DNA of 64,000 nt from Ensifer sp. IC4062 (lineage in GTDB: Bacteria; Pseudomonadota; Alphaproteobacteria; Rhizobiales; Rhizobiaceae): the NCBI RefSeq assembly GCF_020193575.1, contig NZ_JADYVD010000018.1:62001-126000 (forward strand), read 5' to 3'. The stretch's first letter is position 1. The number at the start of each line of letters is the position of its first letter. Position numbers and translations under genes: made by a program. The notes under the pieces were generated by a model, which was given only the letters and a program-made list of their open reading frames with translations, did no database searches and was not told the origin of the DNA. Positions 52,850-63,463 of this stretch are shown piece after piece.

Positions 52850-53958
52850 TATGTGCCGGTGCGCGCGAGTTCGGGTGCCCGCGTCTCCACCTCTTGCGGT
52901 GCCGGTTGCAGGTTGTCCTCCTTGCGGAAGAGCTTCCACTTTGTCGGCCGGAAAGCAACGCGGGTGTGGTCGGTGGAAGTCGCGCGTTCCGGCGGCAGTT
53001 CGATTTCGACAGAGGGCTGCGTCCGCCCAAGGTTGAGCTCGAGATGGCGCGTTCCGGCTACGCGGCGGCTGCCCGTCACGAGGCCAGCCAGACAGCCGCC
53101 GCAGCCATCGATGAGCTCGATGTCATGCGGGCGGAAGTAGAGCGTGGCCGTACCGTCCGGCTCGTTGGCGGCGCGAAGGCCGATCGGCCGGTCCTCGAAC
53201 CAGATTTCACCGTTCGCGAGCGTGACGTTGAGGCTGTTGGACTGGCCAATGAAGCCGTAGACGAATGGCGAGACCGGATGGTCGTAGATTTCGTCCGGCG
53301 TGCCGACCTGCTCGATCGCGCCCTTGCTCATGACGACGACACGGTCGGCGAGCTCGAGGGCCTCCTCCTGGTCATGCGTGACGAAGATGGTGGTGTGACC
53401 GGTACGGTCGTGAATTTCCCTCAGCCAGCGCCTCAGCTCCTTGCGGACCTGGGCATCGAGTGCACCGAAGGGCTCGTCGAGCAGCAGCACGTTGGGCTCG
53501 ACCGCCATGGCGCGCGCGAGCGCTACGCGCTGGCGCTGGCCGCCGGAGAGCTGGGCCGGATAGCGTTTTTCGAGGCCGGAGAGTTGCACGAGATCGAGCA
53601 GATCAAGGGCCCGGCGGCGGATTTCGGCGGCCGGCGGCCGCCTGTTGGCCGGCCGCACCTTCAACCCGAAGGCGACGTTGTCGAGCACCGTCATGTGCCG
53701 GAAGAGAGCATAGTGCTGGAAGACGAAGCCGATGTTTCGTTCCTGCACGCTCTTCTTCGATGCATCCTCGTCGCCGAAGAAGATCATGCCTCCGGTCGGG
53801 CTCTCGAGCCCGGCGACGAGCCGCAGCAACGTGGTCTTTCCCGAGCCGGACGGGCCAAGCAAGGCGATCAGTTCGCCGGACCGGATATCGAGCGACACGT
53901 CGTCGAGCGCCGGGAAGCGGCCGAATTCCTTGCGTATGTTCTGGACGCGGACTTCCAT
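52849..53958 (-). CDS. cysA: sulfate/thiosulfate ABC transporter ATPase
   Basis: Protein of 369 aa. Walker [21 protein letters not shown], signature [20 protein letters not shown], Walker [13 protein letters not shown]-loop [19 protein letters not shown], then the C-terminal TOBE-like regulatory domain ([29 protein letters not shown]). CysA family by [23 protein letters not shown] start ([20 protein letters not shown]). It follows cysW by 15 bases and is coupled to the FAD oxidase downstream. Confidence 0.95.
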   Translation of the reverse strand: MEVRVQNIRKEFGRFPALDDVSLDIRSGELIALLGPSGSGKTTLLRLVAGLESPTGGMIFFGDEDASKKSVQERNIGFVFQHYALFRHMTVLDNVAFGLKVRPANRRPPAAEIRRRALDLLDLVQLSGLEKRYPAQLSGGQRQRVALARAMAVEPNVLLLDEPFGALDAQVRKELRRWLREIHDRTGHTTIFVTHDQEEALELADRVVVMSKGAIEQVGTPDEIYDHPVSPFVYGFIGQSNSLNVTLANGEIWFEDRPIGLRAANEPDGTATLYFRPHDIELIDGCGGCLAGLVTGSRRVAGTRHLELNLGRTQPSVEIELPPERATSTDHTRVAFRPTKWKLFRKEDNLQPAPQEVETRAPELARTGT

Positions 53959-53973
53959 GGATGTCTGGACCTT

Positions 53974-54861
53974 TCAATGCCTGCGGCTGGCAGCGATCTC
54001 GTCGCTGTATCGAAGTTCAAGTGCCGTCTTCAAGACGAGCGTTACCAGCGCCAGGAGCGCAAGGAGTGCCGCCACTGCAAAGGCGGCGACGAAATTGTAC
54101 TCATTATAGAGGATTTCCACCTGCAAAGGCATGGTGTTCGTTTGGCCCCGAATATGGCCGGAAACGACCGAGACCGCACCGAACTCTCCCATGGCGCGCG
54201 CGTTGCAGAGAAGCACGCCGTAAAGCAGGCCCCATTTGATATTGGGCAGCGTCACATGCCAGAAGGTTTGCCAGCCGGTGGCGCCGAGCGACAATGCTGC
54301 CTCCTCGTCGCTCGTGCCCTGTTCCTGCATCAGCGGGATCAATTCGCGCGCGACGAAGGGGAAGGTGACGAAGACGGTGGCGAGCACCAGCCCGGGCACG
54401 GCAAAGAGGATCTGGATGCCATAGCTTTGCAGGATAGGGCCGAGCAGGCTGTGCGACCCGAAGAGCAGCACAAAGACAAGGCCCGAAATCACCGGCGATA
54501 CCGAGAAGGGCAGGTCGATCAGGGTCGTCAGGAATGCCTTGCCCTTGAACTCGAACTTGGCGATCGCCCAGGCGGCCGCCACCCCGAAGACGAGGTTGAG
54601 CGGCACGGCGATCGCGGCGACCAGCAAGGTCAGGCGGATGGCGGAAAACGTTTCCGCATCACGCAGCGCCGAGGCGAACTCTGCCGGTCCCTTGCGGAAC
54701 GCCTCGATGAACACCGTGGCAAGCGGCAGCAGCAGGAACAGCGCCACGAAACCGAGGGCAACCACGATCAGGGTCGTGCGTGCGAACCGGGTCTCCGAGG
54801 TCGCCGCCTTCACCAGATTTGATGGCGCCGCAATCGCCGTTGAACCGACATCATGCGCCAT
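53974..54861 (-). CDS. cysW: sulfate ABC transporter permease CysW
   Basis: Permease of 295 aa with six hydrophobic segments. The cytoplasmic EAA-type loop reads [20 protein letters not shown]. CysW-typical stretches are [18 protein letters not shown] after the first helix and [20 protein letters not shown]. With CysT it forms the membrane channel. Its start overlaps the cysT end by 11 bases. Confidence 0.94.
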   Translation of the reverse strand: MAHDVGSTAIAAPSNLVKAATSETRFARTTLIVVALGFVALFLLLPLATVFIEAFRKGPAEFASALRDAETFSAIRLTLLVAAIAVPLNLVFGVAAAWAIAKFEFKGKAFLTTLIDLPFSVSPVISGLVFVLLFGSHSLLGPILQSYGIQILFAVPGLVLATVFVTFPFVARELIPLMQEQGTSDEEAALSLGATGWQTFWHVTLPNIKWGLLYGVLLCNARAMGEFGAVSVVSGHIRGQTNTMPLQVEILYNEYNFVAAFAVAALLALLALVTLVLKTALELRYSDEIAASRRH

Positions 54862-55711
54862 AGCCGTACCTCCGTCTGCTCCAGGACTGGATCGTATTGA
54901 TGACCAGCAGCATGATGAAGGAGAGGAGCAGCATCACCGCGGCAATCGCGGTTGCCGCCGGATAGTTGAACTCCTCGAGGCGAATGATGATCAAGAGCGG
55001 TGCGATCTCCGAGACGTAAGGCAGGTTGCCGGCGATGAAGATGACCGAGCCGTATTCGCCGACGCCACGCGCAAAGGCGAGCGCGAAGCCCGTCAGTCCG
55101 GCTGGAAGAAGGCCCGGCAGCAGGACGCGGCTGATCGTCTGATAGCGGCTGGCGCCAAGCGTTGCGGCAGCTTCCTCCACCTCCTTGTCGATTTCCTCCA
55201 TGATTGGCTGAACCGTTCTGACGACGAAGGGCAGGCCAACGAAGACCAGGGCCACGACGATGCCGGCAGGGGTGAAGGCGATCTTGATGCCGAGGGGACC
55301 GAGAAGCGATCCGATCCAGCCGTTCGGCGCGTAGAGCGCCGTCAGCGCAATGCCGGCAACCGCGGTCGGCAGCGCGAACGGCAGATCGACCATCGCGTCG
55401 ATGACGCGCTTCCCGGGAAATCGGTAGCGAACGAGCACCCAGGCAAGCACGACGCCGAAAACGAGATTGATGACGGCCGCCACGAAAGCGGTGCCGAAGC
55501 TGATCGTCAACGCGTTGACGGTCCGCTCGTCAGAGGCGAGCGCGAAAAATTTCGACCAGCCGAGGCCGCTCGAGCGCCAGATGAGGCCGGAAAGCGGAAT
55601 GAGTACGATGAGAGTGAGCCATGTCAGGGTGACGCCGAGCGCCAATCCGAAACCCGGAATGACGCTCGGCTGCCGAAACTGCCATCGCGTGCTGCTGCTG
55701 CGAAAGGCCAT
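54851..55711 (-). CDS. cysT: sulfate ABC transporter permease CysT
   Basis: Permease of 286 aa. CysT/CysU features: [60 protein letters not shown], and the EAA loop [20 protein letters not shown]. It lies six bases downstream of the sulfate-binding protein gene and upstream of cysW. Confidence 0.94.
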   Translation of the reverse strand: MAFRSSSTRWQFRQPSVIPGFGLALGVTLTWLTLIVLIPLSGLIWRSSGLGWSKFFALASDERTVNALTISFGTAFVAAVINLVFGVVLAWVLVRYRFPGKRVIDAMVDLPFALPTAVAGIALTALYAPNGWIGSLLGPLGIKIAFTPAGIVVALVFVGLPFVVRTVQPIMEEIDKEVEEAAATLGASRYQTISRVLLPGLLPAGLTGFALAFARGVGEYGSVIFIAGNLPYVSEIAPLLIIIRLEEFNYPAATAIAAVMLLLSFIMLLVINTIQSWSRRRYGYGA

Positions 55712-55717
55712 GAAATA

Positions 55718-56743
55718 TTATTGTCCCGGCTTGTAGATCTGGTCGAAAATTCCACCGTCAGCGAAGAACTTCGGCTGAGCTTCCTTCCAACCGCCGAATT
55801 CGTCAATAGTGACCAGCTTCACATCGGCAAAGCGTTTGATGTCTTCGGGATCAGCAAGCTCCGGCTTGAAGGGCCGGTAGTAGTGCTTGGCTGCCAGTTT
55901 CTGACCGACATCGCTGTAGAGATAGTTCAGATAGGCCTCCGCCACCTTTCGCGTGCCCTTGCTGTCGACATTGCCGTCGACCAGCGCCACCGGCGGCTCG
56001 GCCTTGATCGAGATCGTTGGCGTTACGATCTCGAAATTGTCCGGCCCGAGTTCCTCCAGCGAGAGGTAGGCTTCGTTTTCCCAGGCGAGCAGCACGTCGC
56101 CGAGGCCTCGCTGGACGAAGGTTGTTGTTGCGCCGCGTGCACCGGTGTCGAGAACCGGCACGTGCTTGAAGAGCTGCGCCACATATTCCTGCGCCTTGGC
56201 GTCATCGCCGCCATTGGCAGCTCGTGCCCAGGCCCAGGCTGCAAGGAAGTTCCAGCGCGCACCACCCGAAGTCTTCGGGTTCGGGGTGATCACCTGGATA
56301 TCTTCCCGGACGAGATCGCCCCAGTCCTTGACGCCCTTCGGATTGCCCTTGCGGACGAGGAAGACGATCGTCGAAGTGTAGGGTGAGCTGTTGTTTTCGA
56401 AGCGCGTTTTCCAGTCCGCCGGAATCTTCCCGGTCCCCGCGGCGATCGCATCGATATCGGCCTCAAGCGCCAGCGTCACGACGTCCGCCTCGAGACCGTC
56501 GATCACCGACCGAGCCTGCTTGCCGGAGCCGCCGTGAGAGGTCTGGATCGTCACTGTCTCGCCGGTATCGGCCTGCCATTTTTCGGCGAAGGCCGCATTG
56601 AAATCCTTGTAAAGCTCCCGTGTAGGATCATAGGACACGTTCAGGATCGTTGTGTCCGCTTGAGCGAGGCCAATGGAGCCAAGCTGCAGACTGCCGACCA
56701 CAAGCGCTAGTTTTACTATTCCGGTAAGTCTATTCGAGCTCAT
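55718..56743 (-). CDS. sulfate-binding periplasmic protein
   Basis: Exported protein of 341 aa with signal peptide ending LGSIGLAQA. Sulfate-binding features: LNVSYDPTRELYKDFNAAFA, TIQTSHGGSGKQARSVIDGL, ADVVTLALEADIDAI, ITPNPKTSGGARWNFLAAWA. This is the Sbp/CysP subfamily; which anion is preferred cannot be told. The start at 56743 (MSSNRL) has GGAGGG upstream; the ATG at 56755 is part of that Shine-Dalgarno. First gene of the operon. Confidence 0.94.
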   Translation of the reverse strand: MSSNRLTGIVKLALVVGSLQLGSIGLAQADTTILNVSYDPTRELYKDFNAAFAEKWQADTGETVTIQTSHGGSGKQARSVIDGLEADVVTLALEADIDAIAAGTGKIPADWKTRFENNSSPYTSTIVFLVRKGNPKGVKDWGDLVREDIQVITPNPKTSGGARWNFLAAWAWARAANGGDDAKAQEYVAQLFKHVPVLDTGARGATTTFVQRGLGDVLLAWENEAYLSLEELGPDNFEIVTPTISIKAEPPVALVDGNVDSKGTRKVAEAYLNYLYSDVGQKLAAKHYYRPFKPELADPEDIKRFADVKLVTIDEFGGWKEAQPKFFADGGIFDQIYKPGQ

Positions 56744-56982
56744 ATTGCCCTCCATCCTTTGCCAGATAAAACTATCAATTTAATCGACTACCACAACGCA
56801 AACTTATGACGCTTTGTGCCCCTTTCGTGAAATGTCCTGTCGTCGACGCGCCAGTTGCGGAAATTCTTTGCTCGCTTCGGTCTCCTGTCGATGGAGCGTG
56901 ACCGCGAAAATAGCACAGTAATTTAGGGCGGCGCTATATACCCGGAGCGGCCGGATTCACCTCTGACGCCGGCCATCACGAG

Positions 56983-57906
56983 TCAGGCAATGTCCGGTTG
57001 CGGCAGGTGGTCCGCGCCGATGAGGGCGCCGGGTTGCTCGATGACGCGTGCAGCGACTTTTGCGGCGAAGGCCGCGGCATCACGAGAGGCCTGTCCCAGC
57101 AGGTGCATCGCCAGGAAGGCCCCGTTGAAGCTGTCGCCGGCGCTGGTCGTGTCCCTGACCGGGTCGGCAGGATGGGCGGGAATGTGCATAACCTGTCCGG
57201 CGCTGCCGATCGTAATCCCGTTCGCGCCGTCCTTGACCGCGACAAGCTCCGCTCCGAGGTCGCGGTAGCGGTTTACCGTTGCTCCAGGGCTCGCGTCTCC
57301 GAAATGGCTGTGCTCGTCGTCGAAGCTCGGGAAGACCATCGTCGCCGCGCGAGCGCCGTCTGAAACTGCGGCACACATCATTTCGGTGTTTTCCCAAAGC
57401 CGTGGCCGCAGATTCGGATCGAACGCGACGGTCTTTCCCAACTCGCGCGCCCGGCGGATCTCGTCCAGCAGCCGGCCGCGATCGTCGGGCGAGAGGATCG
57501 CAAGCGTGATGCCGGAGAAATAAACGAGCTCGGCGTCATCGATCGCCGCACGGAGCCGGTCGCCATCTTCGGCCAGGAGCTTTGCCGCCGATGTTTCCCG
57601 CCAGTATTGGAAGCTGCGCTCGCCGTCCTTCAGGTGGATCATGTACATGCCAGGATTGCGCCCCTCGATGCGGCGCACATGATCGCTGGCGATGCCGGCG
57701 CCGTTCATGAAGGCGAGCATCTCGTCGGAAAGCCTGTCCGTTCCGAGTGCCGTGAAGTAGCTGACCCGCCAGTCGTTGCCGAGAAAAGCGCGGGCATACC
57801 ACGCCGTGTTGAAGCTATCCCCCGCGAAACCCTTCTTGAGATGGCCATCGCCGGCCTGTGAAAGTTCGATCATGCATTCGCCAATCGAGAGGAATGTCTT
57901 TGGCAT
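56983..57906 (-). CDS. PfkB-family sugar kinase, probably 2-keto-3-deoxygluconate kinase
   Basis: Protein of 307 aa starting MPKTFLSIGECMIELSQAGD. The PfkB signature DTTSAGDSFNGAFLAMHLLG carries the catalytic Asp (Gly replaced by Ser in the usual DTTGAGD). KdgK-like features: KKGFAGDSFNTAWYARAFLG and FQYWRETSAAKLL, where the Tyr/Arg contact the keto acid. It would phosphorylate KDG in Entner-Doudoroff-type breakdown of uronates. It stands alone; a 44-codon upstream extension of the frame is rejected for lack of similarity. Confidence 0.82.
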   Translation of the reverse strand: MPKTFLSIGECMIELSQAGDGHLKKGFAGDSFNTAWYARAFLGNDWRVSYFTALGTDRLSDEMLAFMNGAGIASDHVRRIEGRNPGMYMIHLKDGERSFQYWRETSAAKLLAEDGDRLRAAIDDAELVYFSGITLAILSPDDRGRLLDEIRRARELGKTVAFDPNLRPRLWENTEMMCAAVSDGARAATMVFPSFDDEHSHFGDASPGATVNRYRDLGAELVAVKDGANGITIGSAGQVMHIPAHPADPVRDTTSAGDSFNGAFLAMHLLGQASRDAAAFAAKVAARVIEQPGALIGADHLPQPDIA

Positions 57907-58195
57907 CAGGTAATCCCACGAGTGGAGGGGAGGGCAGGTGTCAGTGATGAAAAGGCGCGAAACGGCTTCCGTCCACCATCCTAGAAAAGTTCCCGGGTGC
58001 AAATCTAGATGTGAAATCGAAAGAGATCGACCATTCACTTTGGACGCGCTCGGTTACCCGACGAAACCGACGACCGAGGCGAGCATCCTCCCAAACCCGC
58101 CACGCAAATATCTCTCGTCTGCCTCCGGCGGCAAGAGCGTGATACGCTGATTGCAGCTTCAACAGTTCGAGGCGTCACTCGCCCGAAGGAAGATC

Positions 58196-59512
58196 ATGTC
58201 CGATTCCGAAGGCAGCATTCTCGATTTTCTCGGGGTATTGGCCGTGTTTCTGCTTGTCGGTGCGAACGGCTTCTTCGTCGCTGCCGAGTTTTCGCTCGTT
58301 TCGGTCCGTCGCAGCCGCGTGGCGGAGCTGATAACGCAAAAGCGCATGAATGCGAGCGCGCTCCAGCATGCCGTCGATAACCTTGATGCCAACCTCGCAG
58401 CCACCCAGCTTGGGATCACGATATCGTCCCTGGCGCTGGGATGGGTCGGCGAACCCGCGCTCGCACATCTGATCGAACCGTTGATGACGGTCTTGCCTTC
58501 GGCCTGGGCATCCGTCGGATCACACGCAATCGCGGTCGCGGTTTCCTTCATCATTATCACCGCACTGCATATCGTCCTCGGCGAACTCGCACCGAAGAGT
58601 CTGGCGTTGCAACGCAGCGAGGGCACGGCGCTGGCGGTCGTGCGGCCGCTCGCGCTGTTCCTCTTTCTGCTGCGCCCCGCGATCCTCACCCTCAACGGCC
58701 TCGGCAATCTCGTGCTTCGATTGATCGGCCTGCGCCCGGGTGCCGGCGAGGCATCGCTGCATTCCCCGACGGAGCTGAAGCTTCTCGTCGCCGAAAGCCA
58801 GGAAGCTGGGCTTCTCGATGCCGCCCAGCAGGAACTGGTGGAGCGGATATTTAGCATCGGCGACCGAAGGATTTCCGACTTCATGACGCCTCGGATCGAG
58901 ATCGACTGGATAGACGCCGACGACAGCCAAGAGGAGATCCTCAGGACGATCAGGGAATGTCGCCACGAACAGCTTCTGATCGGCAGAGGCAACATCGACT
59001 ATCCGCTCGGGATGGTACTCAAGAAGGACCTGCTTGACCAGTTGCTCGACCACCAGCCGCTGGACGTCCTCAGTGTGATTCGAGAGCCGTTGATCCTGCA
59101 CGAGTCGACAGCCGTCTTCCGTGTGCTGGAGAAGTTCAAGAGTGCCCCCGTTCGGCTTGCTGCGATCATCGACGAGTACGGGAGCCTGGAGGGAATTGTC
59201 ACCCAGACCGACCTTTTGGAAGCGATTGCCGGCGACCTGCCGGATACGGAAACCGTCGAGCCCGATATCGTGGTGCGCGAGGATGGCAGCATGCTGATCG
59301 AGGGCATGATGGCCGCGCACGACGCTTTTGAGAGGCTTGGCTTCCACGACCGTCCGGAAGGCGATTTCCACACGATCGCCGGCTTCGCACTGCAGGTGCT
59401 TGGCCATCTTCCGCATGTGGGCGAGAGCTTCGATTTCGAGGGCTGGCGTTTCGAAGTCGTCGACATGGACGGCATGCGCATCGACAAGCTTCTGGCTTTG
59501 CGAATTGACTGA
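58196..59512 (+). CDS. CNNM/CorC-type membrane protein (hemolysin family)
   Basis: Protein of 438 aa. The N-terminal DUF21/CNNM membrane domain has [20 protein letters not shown] and [15 protein letters not shown]. Two CBS domains follow ([60 protein letters not shown]). A CorC/HlyC domain ends the protein ([20 protein letters not shown]). Related proteins are linked to Mg2+/Co2+ efflux. The start at 58196 is preceded by GAAGGAAG; the 45-base upstream extension is rejected. It has no operon partner. Confidence 0.9.
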   Translation: MSDSEGSILDFLGVLAVFLLVGANGFFVAAEFSLVSVRRSRVAELITQKRMNASALQHAVDNLDANLAATQLGITISSLALGWVGEPALAHLIEPLMTVLPSAWASVGSHAIAVAVSFIIITALHIVLGELAPKSLALQRSEGTALAVVRPLALFLFLLRPAILTLNGLGNLVLRLIGLRPGAGEASLHSPTELKLLVAESQEAGLLDAAQQELVERIFSIGDRRISDFMTPRIEIDWIDADDSQEEILRTIRECRHEQLLIGRGNIDYPLGMVLKKDLLDQLLDHQPLDVLSVIREPLILHESTAVFRVLEKFKSAPVRLAAIIDEYGSLEGIVTQTDLLEAIAGDLPDTETVEPDIVVREDGSMLIEGMMAAHDAFERLGFHDRPEGDFHTIAGFALQVLGHLPHVGESFDFEGWRFEVVDMDGMRIDKLLALRID

Positions 59513-59520
59513 CGTCCCCT

Positions 59521-59964
59521 TTGCGCTGTCGAGACGGGACGTCCGCTGTTCGTGCCGATACGCGAGTGCTTGACGCGGAACTGCGCGTGAAAATGCGCAT
59601 GGAGATCGCCCGCCTGCACCGCCAGACCGGAGCGACGATGATTTACGTCACACACGACCAGGTCGAAGCGATGACGCTCGCCGACAAGATCGTCGTTCTG
59701 AAAAGCGGCGTGGTTCAACAGGTCGGCGCTCCCCTCGAGCTTTACCGCAACCCGGACCACATGTTCGTCGCAGGCTTTATCGGCTCGCTCGACGGCGCCA
59801 TGGTGTCGATCCAGACGATCGCATCGCTCGGAATTCCCGATCATCACTAGATCCGGTTTCGCATCGGCATCGACGAGTAGGCCGAAAATCCTGGCGGCCT
59901 CAACATCTTCGGCAAGGGTTTCGGCGACTTCGACCAGGACATCGTGATGACCATTCATTTCTAA
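59521..59964 (+). pseudogene. decayed sugar-type ABC transporter ATPase (C-terminal pieces)
   Basis: One frame reads [40 protein letters not shown] and [17 protein letters not shown], the D-loop to H-loop part of an MsmK/UgpC-type ATPase. Walker A, signature and Walker B are missing. The same frame has stops at 59848-59850 and 59878-59880, then reads NPGGLNIFGKGFGDFDQDIV MTIHF to a stop at 59962-59964; I cannot assign that last fragment to a family. It looks like the fused wreck of two genes of a lost sugar transport operon. Confidence 0.7.
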
Positions 59965-59982
59965 GACGGCGGCCGCGAACGC

Positions 59983-61041
59983 TCAGAGAACACGGCCCCG
60001 CGCGACGATCGGCCAGGTCGCCCTCGCCGCGTTGCCTTCGATGATATGAACCGCATCGACCATGTTGGTCACCACGCAGGCGTGGTTCGGGACGATGCGC
60101 AACTTGTCGCCGACCTTCAGCTTGATCGGACCGTCGGAAACGAGCCTGCCGTGCTCTTCCGAAAGCTGGTCGATCCTGATGTCGTCGCGCCCGAGCACAT
60201 GGCCGTATCCGGTAAGACCGAGAAGGTCGGAGGTGAGGACCTTGCTGCCGGCATCGATAATCGCCCTGTTTTCGGCGGGCACCGAGACGACCGTCGCAAG
60301 CACCGTCAGCGCGCAATCGTCCCAAGTCGCCACACCGCGGGCGACAAGCGAGCGATCGTTGTAGATATAGGTTCCCGGGCGGTGCTCGGTCGCGACGGAC
60401 ACACCGGCCGCCTCCATCATGTTCGGCGTGCCGCCGGAGGTGACGGTCGGAACGTCGATGCCGTCCGCTTCGATCAGCCGCTTCGCCTCGCTCATGAAGG
60501 CCTGAACGCGTTCGGTTCCTCCGACCGGCGGATAGGTCATCAACCCGCCGAAGTGCAATCCGGGTGCATCGGCTATGCGCCGGGCGAGGCTCGCGGCCTC
60601 GGCCGGTGTGGCCACGCCGCAACGATCAGCGCCGGTGTTGCATTCGACAAGCACGGTCAGCGGTTCGTCTTCGCGGGCGAAACGGGTCGACAGGCCGTCG
60701 ATAACGATCGGATTGTCGGCGACCACGCTGAGCGTCACGCGTTTGTTGAGCTGAGCGAGGCGCGCGAGCTTCTCCGCTCCGAGGATGTTGTACGTGATCA
60801 GCACGTCCTTGATCTGCGCGCTCCCCTCGACCATCGCCTCCGCCTCGGTGACCTTCTGGCAGGTTATGCCGATCGCTCCGGCCTCGAGTTGCAGTTCGGC
60901 CATCTGCGGAAGCTTGTGCGTCTTTATGTGAGGCCGCACCCGAATGCCGTGGCGATCCGCGTAGTCCTGGAACGCGCGAATATTGCGGCGAGCGATCTCG
61001 ATGTCGACCAGCACCGCGGGCGTCTCGATCGGCAGGGTCAT
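59983..61041 (-). CDS. D-threonine aldolase / 3-hydroxy-D-aspartate aldolase-type PLP enzyme
   Basis: Alanine-racemase-fold enzyme of 352 aa. The PLP Lys is in RPHIKTHKLPQMAELQLEAG; TVTSGGTPNMMEAAG and ATEHRPGTYIYNDRS are also family-typical. The C-terminal DSD1 domain ends with PNHACVVTNMVDAVH, whose His and Cys bind the divalent metal. These enzymes split D-3-hydroxy amino acids to glycine or another amino acid plus an aldehyde, or dehydrate D-serine. It is divergent from a polar amino-acid ABC transporter that may import its substrate. Confidence 0.85.
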   Translation of the reverse strand: MTLPIETPAVLVDIEIARRNIRAFQDYADRHGIRVRPHIKTHKLPQMAELQLEAGAIGITCQKVTEAEAMVEGSAQIKDVLITYNILGAEKLARLAQLNKRVTLSVVADNPIVIDGLSTRFAREDEPLTVLVECNTGADRCGVATPAEAASLARRIADAPGLHFGGLMTYPPVGGTERVQAFMSEAKRLIEADGIDVPTVTSGGTPNMMEAAGVSVATEHRPGTYIYNDRSLVARGVATWDDCALTVLATVVSVPAENRAIIDAGSKVLTSDLLGLTGYGHVLGRDDIRIDQLSEEHGRLVSDGPIKLKVGDKLRIVPNHACVVTNMVDAVHIIEGNAARATWPIVARGRVL

Positions 61042-61211
61042 GCGGTTGGTTTCCTCTATCAGACAACGGCAGATGTGCGGCGAATTTAGCCGATCCGGCT
61101 TGACAAGTTATGACCCAAGGCATTTCATAGGTCAATCCAGTATTCAGGACGTATGTCCATTATATTGGATACGAGAAAAATCACCGGGAACTGACAAAGG
61201 GGAGATCTCCG
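61042..61211. promoter_or_regulatory. divergent promoter region of aldolase gene and amino-acid ABC operon
   Basis: Contains TTGACA at 61100-61105 on the plus strand without a good -10. It also has an inverted repeat TCCATTATATTGGA at 61156-61169 flanked by GTAT and TAC, and a TGACC/GGTCA pair at 61111-61115 and 61130-61134. These could be binding sites of a shared regulator; none is encoded nearby. Confidence 0.35.
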
Positions 61212-62054
61212 ATGATCAAGACATTTCATGCGGCTGCGGGCCTCATAATCGCCACACTGGCAGCGGCGCCGGCCTCCGCGCAGCAGCCGACAAGCAAGCT
61301 CGACGAAGTGCTTGCGCGCGGCCATCTGGTGCTCGGCACCGGCAGCACGAATGCGCCCTGGCACTTCAAAAGCGCCGACGACAAGCTGCAGGGCTTCGAC
61401 GTCGATATGGGCCGCATTATTGCCAAGGCGCTGTTCGGGGATCCGGAGAAGATCGAATTCGTCAATCAGTCGTCGGATGCCCGTATTCCGAACATCACCA
61501 CCAACAAGGTCGACATCACCTGCCAATTCATGACGGTCACGGGCGAGCGCGCCCAGCAGATCGCCTTCACCATTCCTTATTATCGCGAGGGCGTGGGCTT
61601 GATGCTGAAGGCGGACGGCAAGTATGCCGACTACAAGGCGCTCAAGGACGCTGGTTCCTCGGTCACGATTTCTGTGCTGCAGAACGTCTATGCCGAGGAT
61701 ATGGTCCACGCCGCCCTGCCGGAGGCAACGGTCGATCAGTACGAATCTGTTGACCTGATCTACCAGGCGCTTGAATCGGGACGTGCCGATGCTGCCGCCA
61801 CCGACCAGTCCTCGCTTGCCTGGTACATGACCCAGAATCCGGATCGCTATAAGGATGCCGGTTATGGCTGGAATCCGCAGACCTACGCCTGTGGCGTCAA
61901 GCGCGGCGACCAAGACTGGCTGAACTTCGTCAACACGGCACTGCACGAGGCGATGACAGGTGTCGAATTCGACTTCTATGCCAAGTCCTTCAAGACTTGG
62001 TTCGGCAAGGATCTGACCGCGCCACAGATCGGTTTCCCGGTCGAATACAAATGA
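61212..62054 (+). CDS. polar amino-acid ABC transporter substrate-binding protein
   Basis: Exported protein of 280 aa with signal peptide MIKTFHAAAGLIIATLAAAPASA. SBP_bac_3 features: VLARGHLVLGTGSTNAPWHF, LQGFDVDMGRIIAKALFG, NITTNKVDITCQFMTVTGER. It resembles family members binding glutamate/aspartate-like ligands. The next genes encode two permeases and an ATPase, so the whole importer is here. The ligand may be the hydroxy amino acid used by the divergent aldolase (inference). Confidence 0.92.
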   Translation: MIKTFHAAAGLIIATLAAAPASAQQPTSKLDEVLARGHLVLGTGSTNAPWHFKSADDKLQGFDVDMGRIIAKALFGDPEKIEFVNQSSDARIPNITTNKVDITCQFMTVTGERAQQIAFTIPYYREGVGLMLKADGKYADYKALKDAGSSVTISVLQNVYAEDMVHAALPEATVDQYESVDLIYQALESGRADAAATDQSSLAWYMTQNPDRYKDAGYGWNPQTYACGVKRGDQDWLNFVNTALHEAMTGVEFDFYAKSFKTWFGKDLTAPQIGFPVEYK

Positions 62055-62122
62055 ATCCTTCGCCGAGGCGGCCCCGCCAGCGGGGCTGCCTCTCGCCCTG
62101 CTGTCAATAATGGCTTGCACGC

Positions 62123-62785
62123 ATGACTTACTCGCTGAACTTCGCGGCCGTCTGGCGCTCGTTCGACCTTCTTCTGGAAGGACTTGCGCTCAGTCTCGGC
62201 CTCGCCTTCGCCGCAATCCTTGCCGGTTGCGTGATCGGCTTGATTACGGCTTTCGGGCTCGTTTCCAGGACTGTCGCGTTGCGCAAACCTGCCGGGCTCT
62301 ATGTCACGATCATCCGCAACACGCCGATCCTCGTTCTCGTCCTCTTCAGCTATTTCGCTCTTCCGGAACTTGGTGTCCGCCTCGGCAAGATCGAAAGCTT
62401 CGTGTTGACGCTGGCGATCTACTCCGGCGCCTATCTAGCCGAGGTGTTCCGTGGCGGCCTCATCGCCGTGCCGCCTGGCCAGCGCGAGGCGGGTCTTGCG
62501 ATTGGACTGACGGAGATGCAGATCCGCACCTCGATCATCATCCCCCTGATGCTGCGCAACGTCCTGCCGTCGCTCGGCAGCACCATGATCTCGCTTTTCA
62601 AGGATACCTCGCTCGCCGCGGCGATCGCCGTACCGGAACTCACGTTCGAGGCACGCAAGATCAATGTCGAGACCTTTCGGGTCATCGAGACCTGGATCGT
62701 GGCGAGCTGCCTCTATGTCGCAACCTGTTCGCTCCTTGCCGCGCTGATGCGTGCCGTCGAGCGGCGTCTGGCCGTTCCGAGGTGA
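62123..62785 (+). CDS. amino-acid ABC transporter permease (HisM/GltJ type)
   Basis: Permease of 220 aa. His/Glu/Gln/Arg/opine family features: YVTIIRNTPILVLVLFSYFA, YSGAYLAEVFRGGLIAVPPG, QREAGLAIGLTEMQIRTSII (EAA loop). One of a pair of permeases. Its stop is followed at once by the second permease. Confidence 0.93.
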   Translation: MTYSLNFAAVWRSFDLLLEGLALSLGLAFAAILAGCVIGLITAFGLVSRTVALRKPAGLYVTIIRNTPILVLVLFSYFALPELGVRLGKIESFVLTLAIYSGAYLAEVFRGGLIAVPPGQREAGLAIGLTEMQIRTSIIIPLMLRNVLPSLGSTMISLFKDTSLAAAIAVPELTFEARKINVETFRVIETWIVASCLYVATCSLLAALMRAVERRLAVPR

Positions 62786-62790
62786 GCATC

Positions 62791-63450
62791 ATGGATTTCG
62801 CATTTCTCGATCAGCTCTGGCTTGCCCGCCTGCCGCTCATCAAGGGGCTCGGCGTGTCGATTTCCATATCCTTCCTGTCGATCGCGGTCGGCACTGTGCT
62901 CGGCATTTTCGTCGGGCTGGCGCTGACCTACGGTTACAAGCCGGTGCAATGGCTGGTGCGCGGCTATACCGACTTCATCCGCGGCACGCCGGTCCTGGTA
63001 CTGGTTCTGGCGAGCTATTACGTGCTGAGCACTGTCGGCGTTGAACTCGGGCCGTTCCAGGCGGGCATCCTTGCGCTCGCAGTCTTCTGCAGTTCGCATG
63101 TCGGCGAGCTGGTGCGCGGCGCATTGCAGTCGATTCCCAAGGGACAGACGGAGGCCGCAAAAGCGATCGGGCTCACGTTCTCGCAGACCTTCGCCTATGT
63201 GCTTGGCCCCCAGGCACTGCGCCAGGCGCTGCCTGCCTGGGTCAATACGGCAGCCGAGATGGTCAAGGCGTCGACGCTGCTATCGATCATCGGCGTCGGC
63301 GAATTGCTGCTGCGTACACAGGAGCTAATCTCCCGCACTTTCATGAGCCTCGAATTCTATTTCTTCGCGGGCTTTCTCTATTTTGTCATCAACTACAGCA
63401 TTGAGCGGTTCGGTCGCTATGTCGAGCGCAAGACTGCTGTTCCGTCGTGA
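62791..63450 (+). CDS. amino-acid ABC transporter permease, second subunit
   Basis: Permease of 219 aa. Features: GYTDFIRGTPVLVLVLASYY, CSSHVGELVRGALQSIPKGQ, TEAAKAIGLTFSQTFAYVLG (EAA loop), ASTLLSIIGVGELLLRTQEL. The ATG at 62791 has GAGGTGA before it; a GTG at 62782 overlapping the previous stop is the alternative start. Pairs with the upstream permease. Confidence 0.93.
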   Translation: MDFAFLDQLWLARLPLIKGLGVSISISFLSIAVGTVLGIFVGLALTYGYKPVQWLVRGYTDFIRGTPVLVLVLASYYVLSTVGVELGPFQAGILALAVFCSSHVGELVRGALQSIPKGQTEAAKAIGLTFSQTFAYVLGPQALRQALPAWVNTAAEMVKASTLLSIIGVGELLLRTQELISRTFMSLEFYFFAGFLYFVINYSIERFGRYVERKTAVPS

Positions 63451-63463
63451 GGCTTCGCATCCG

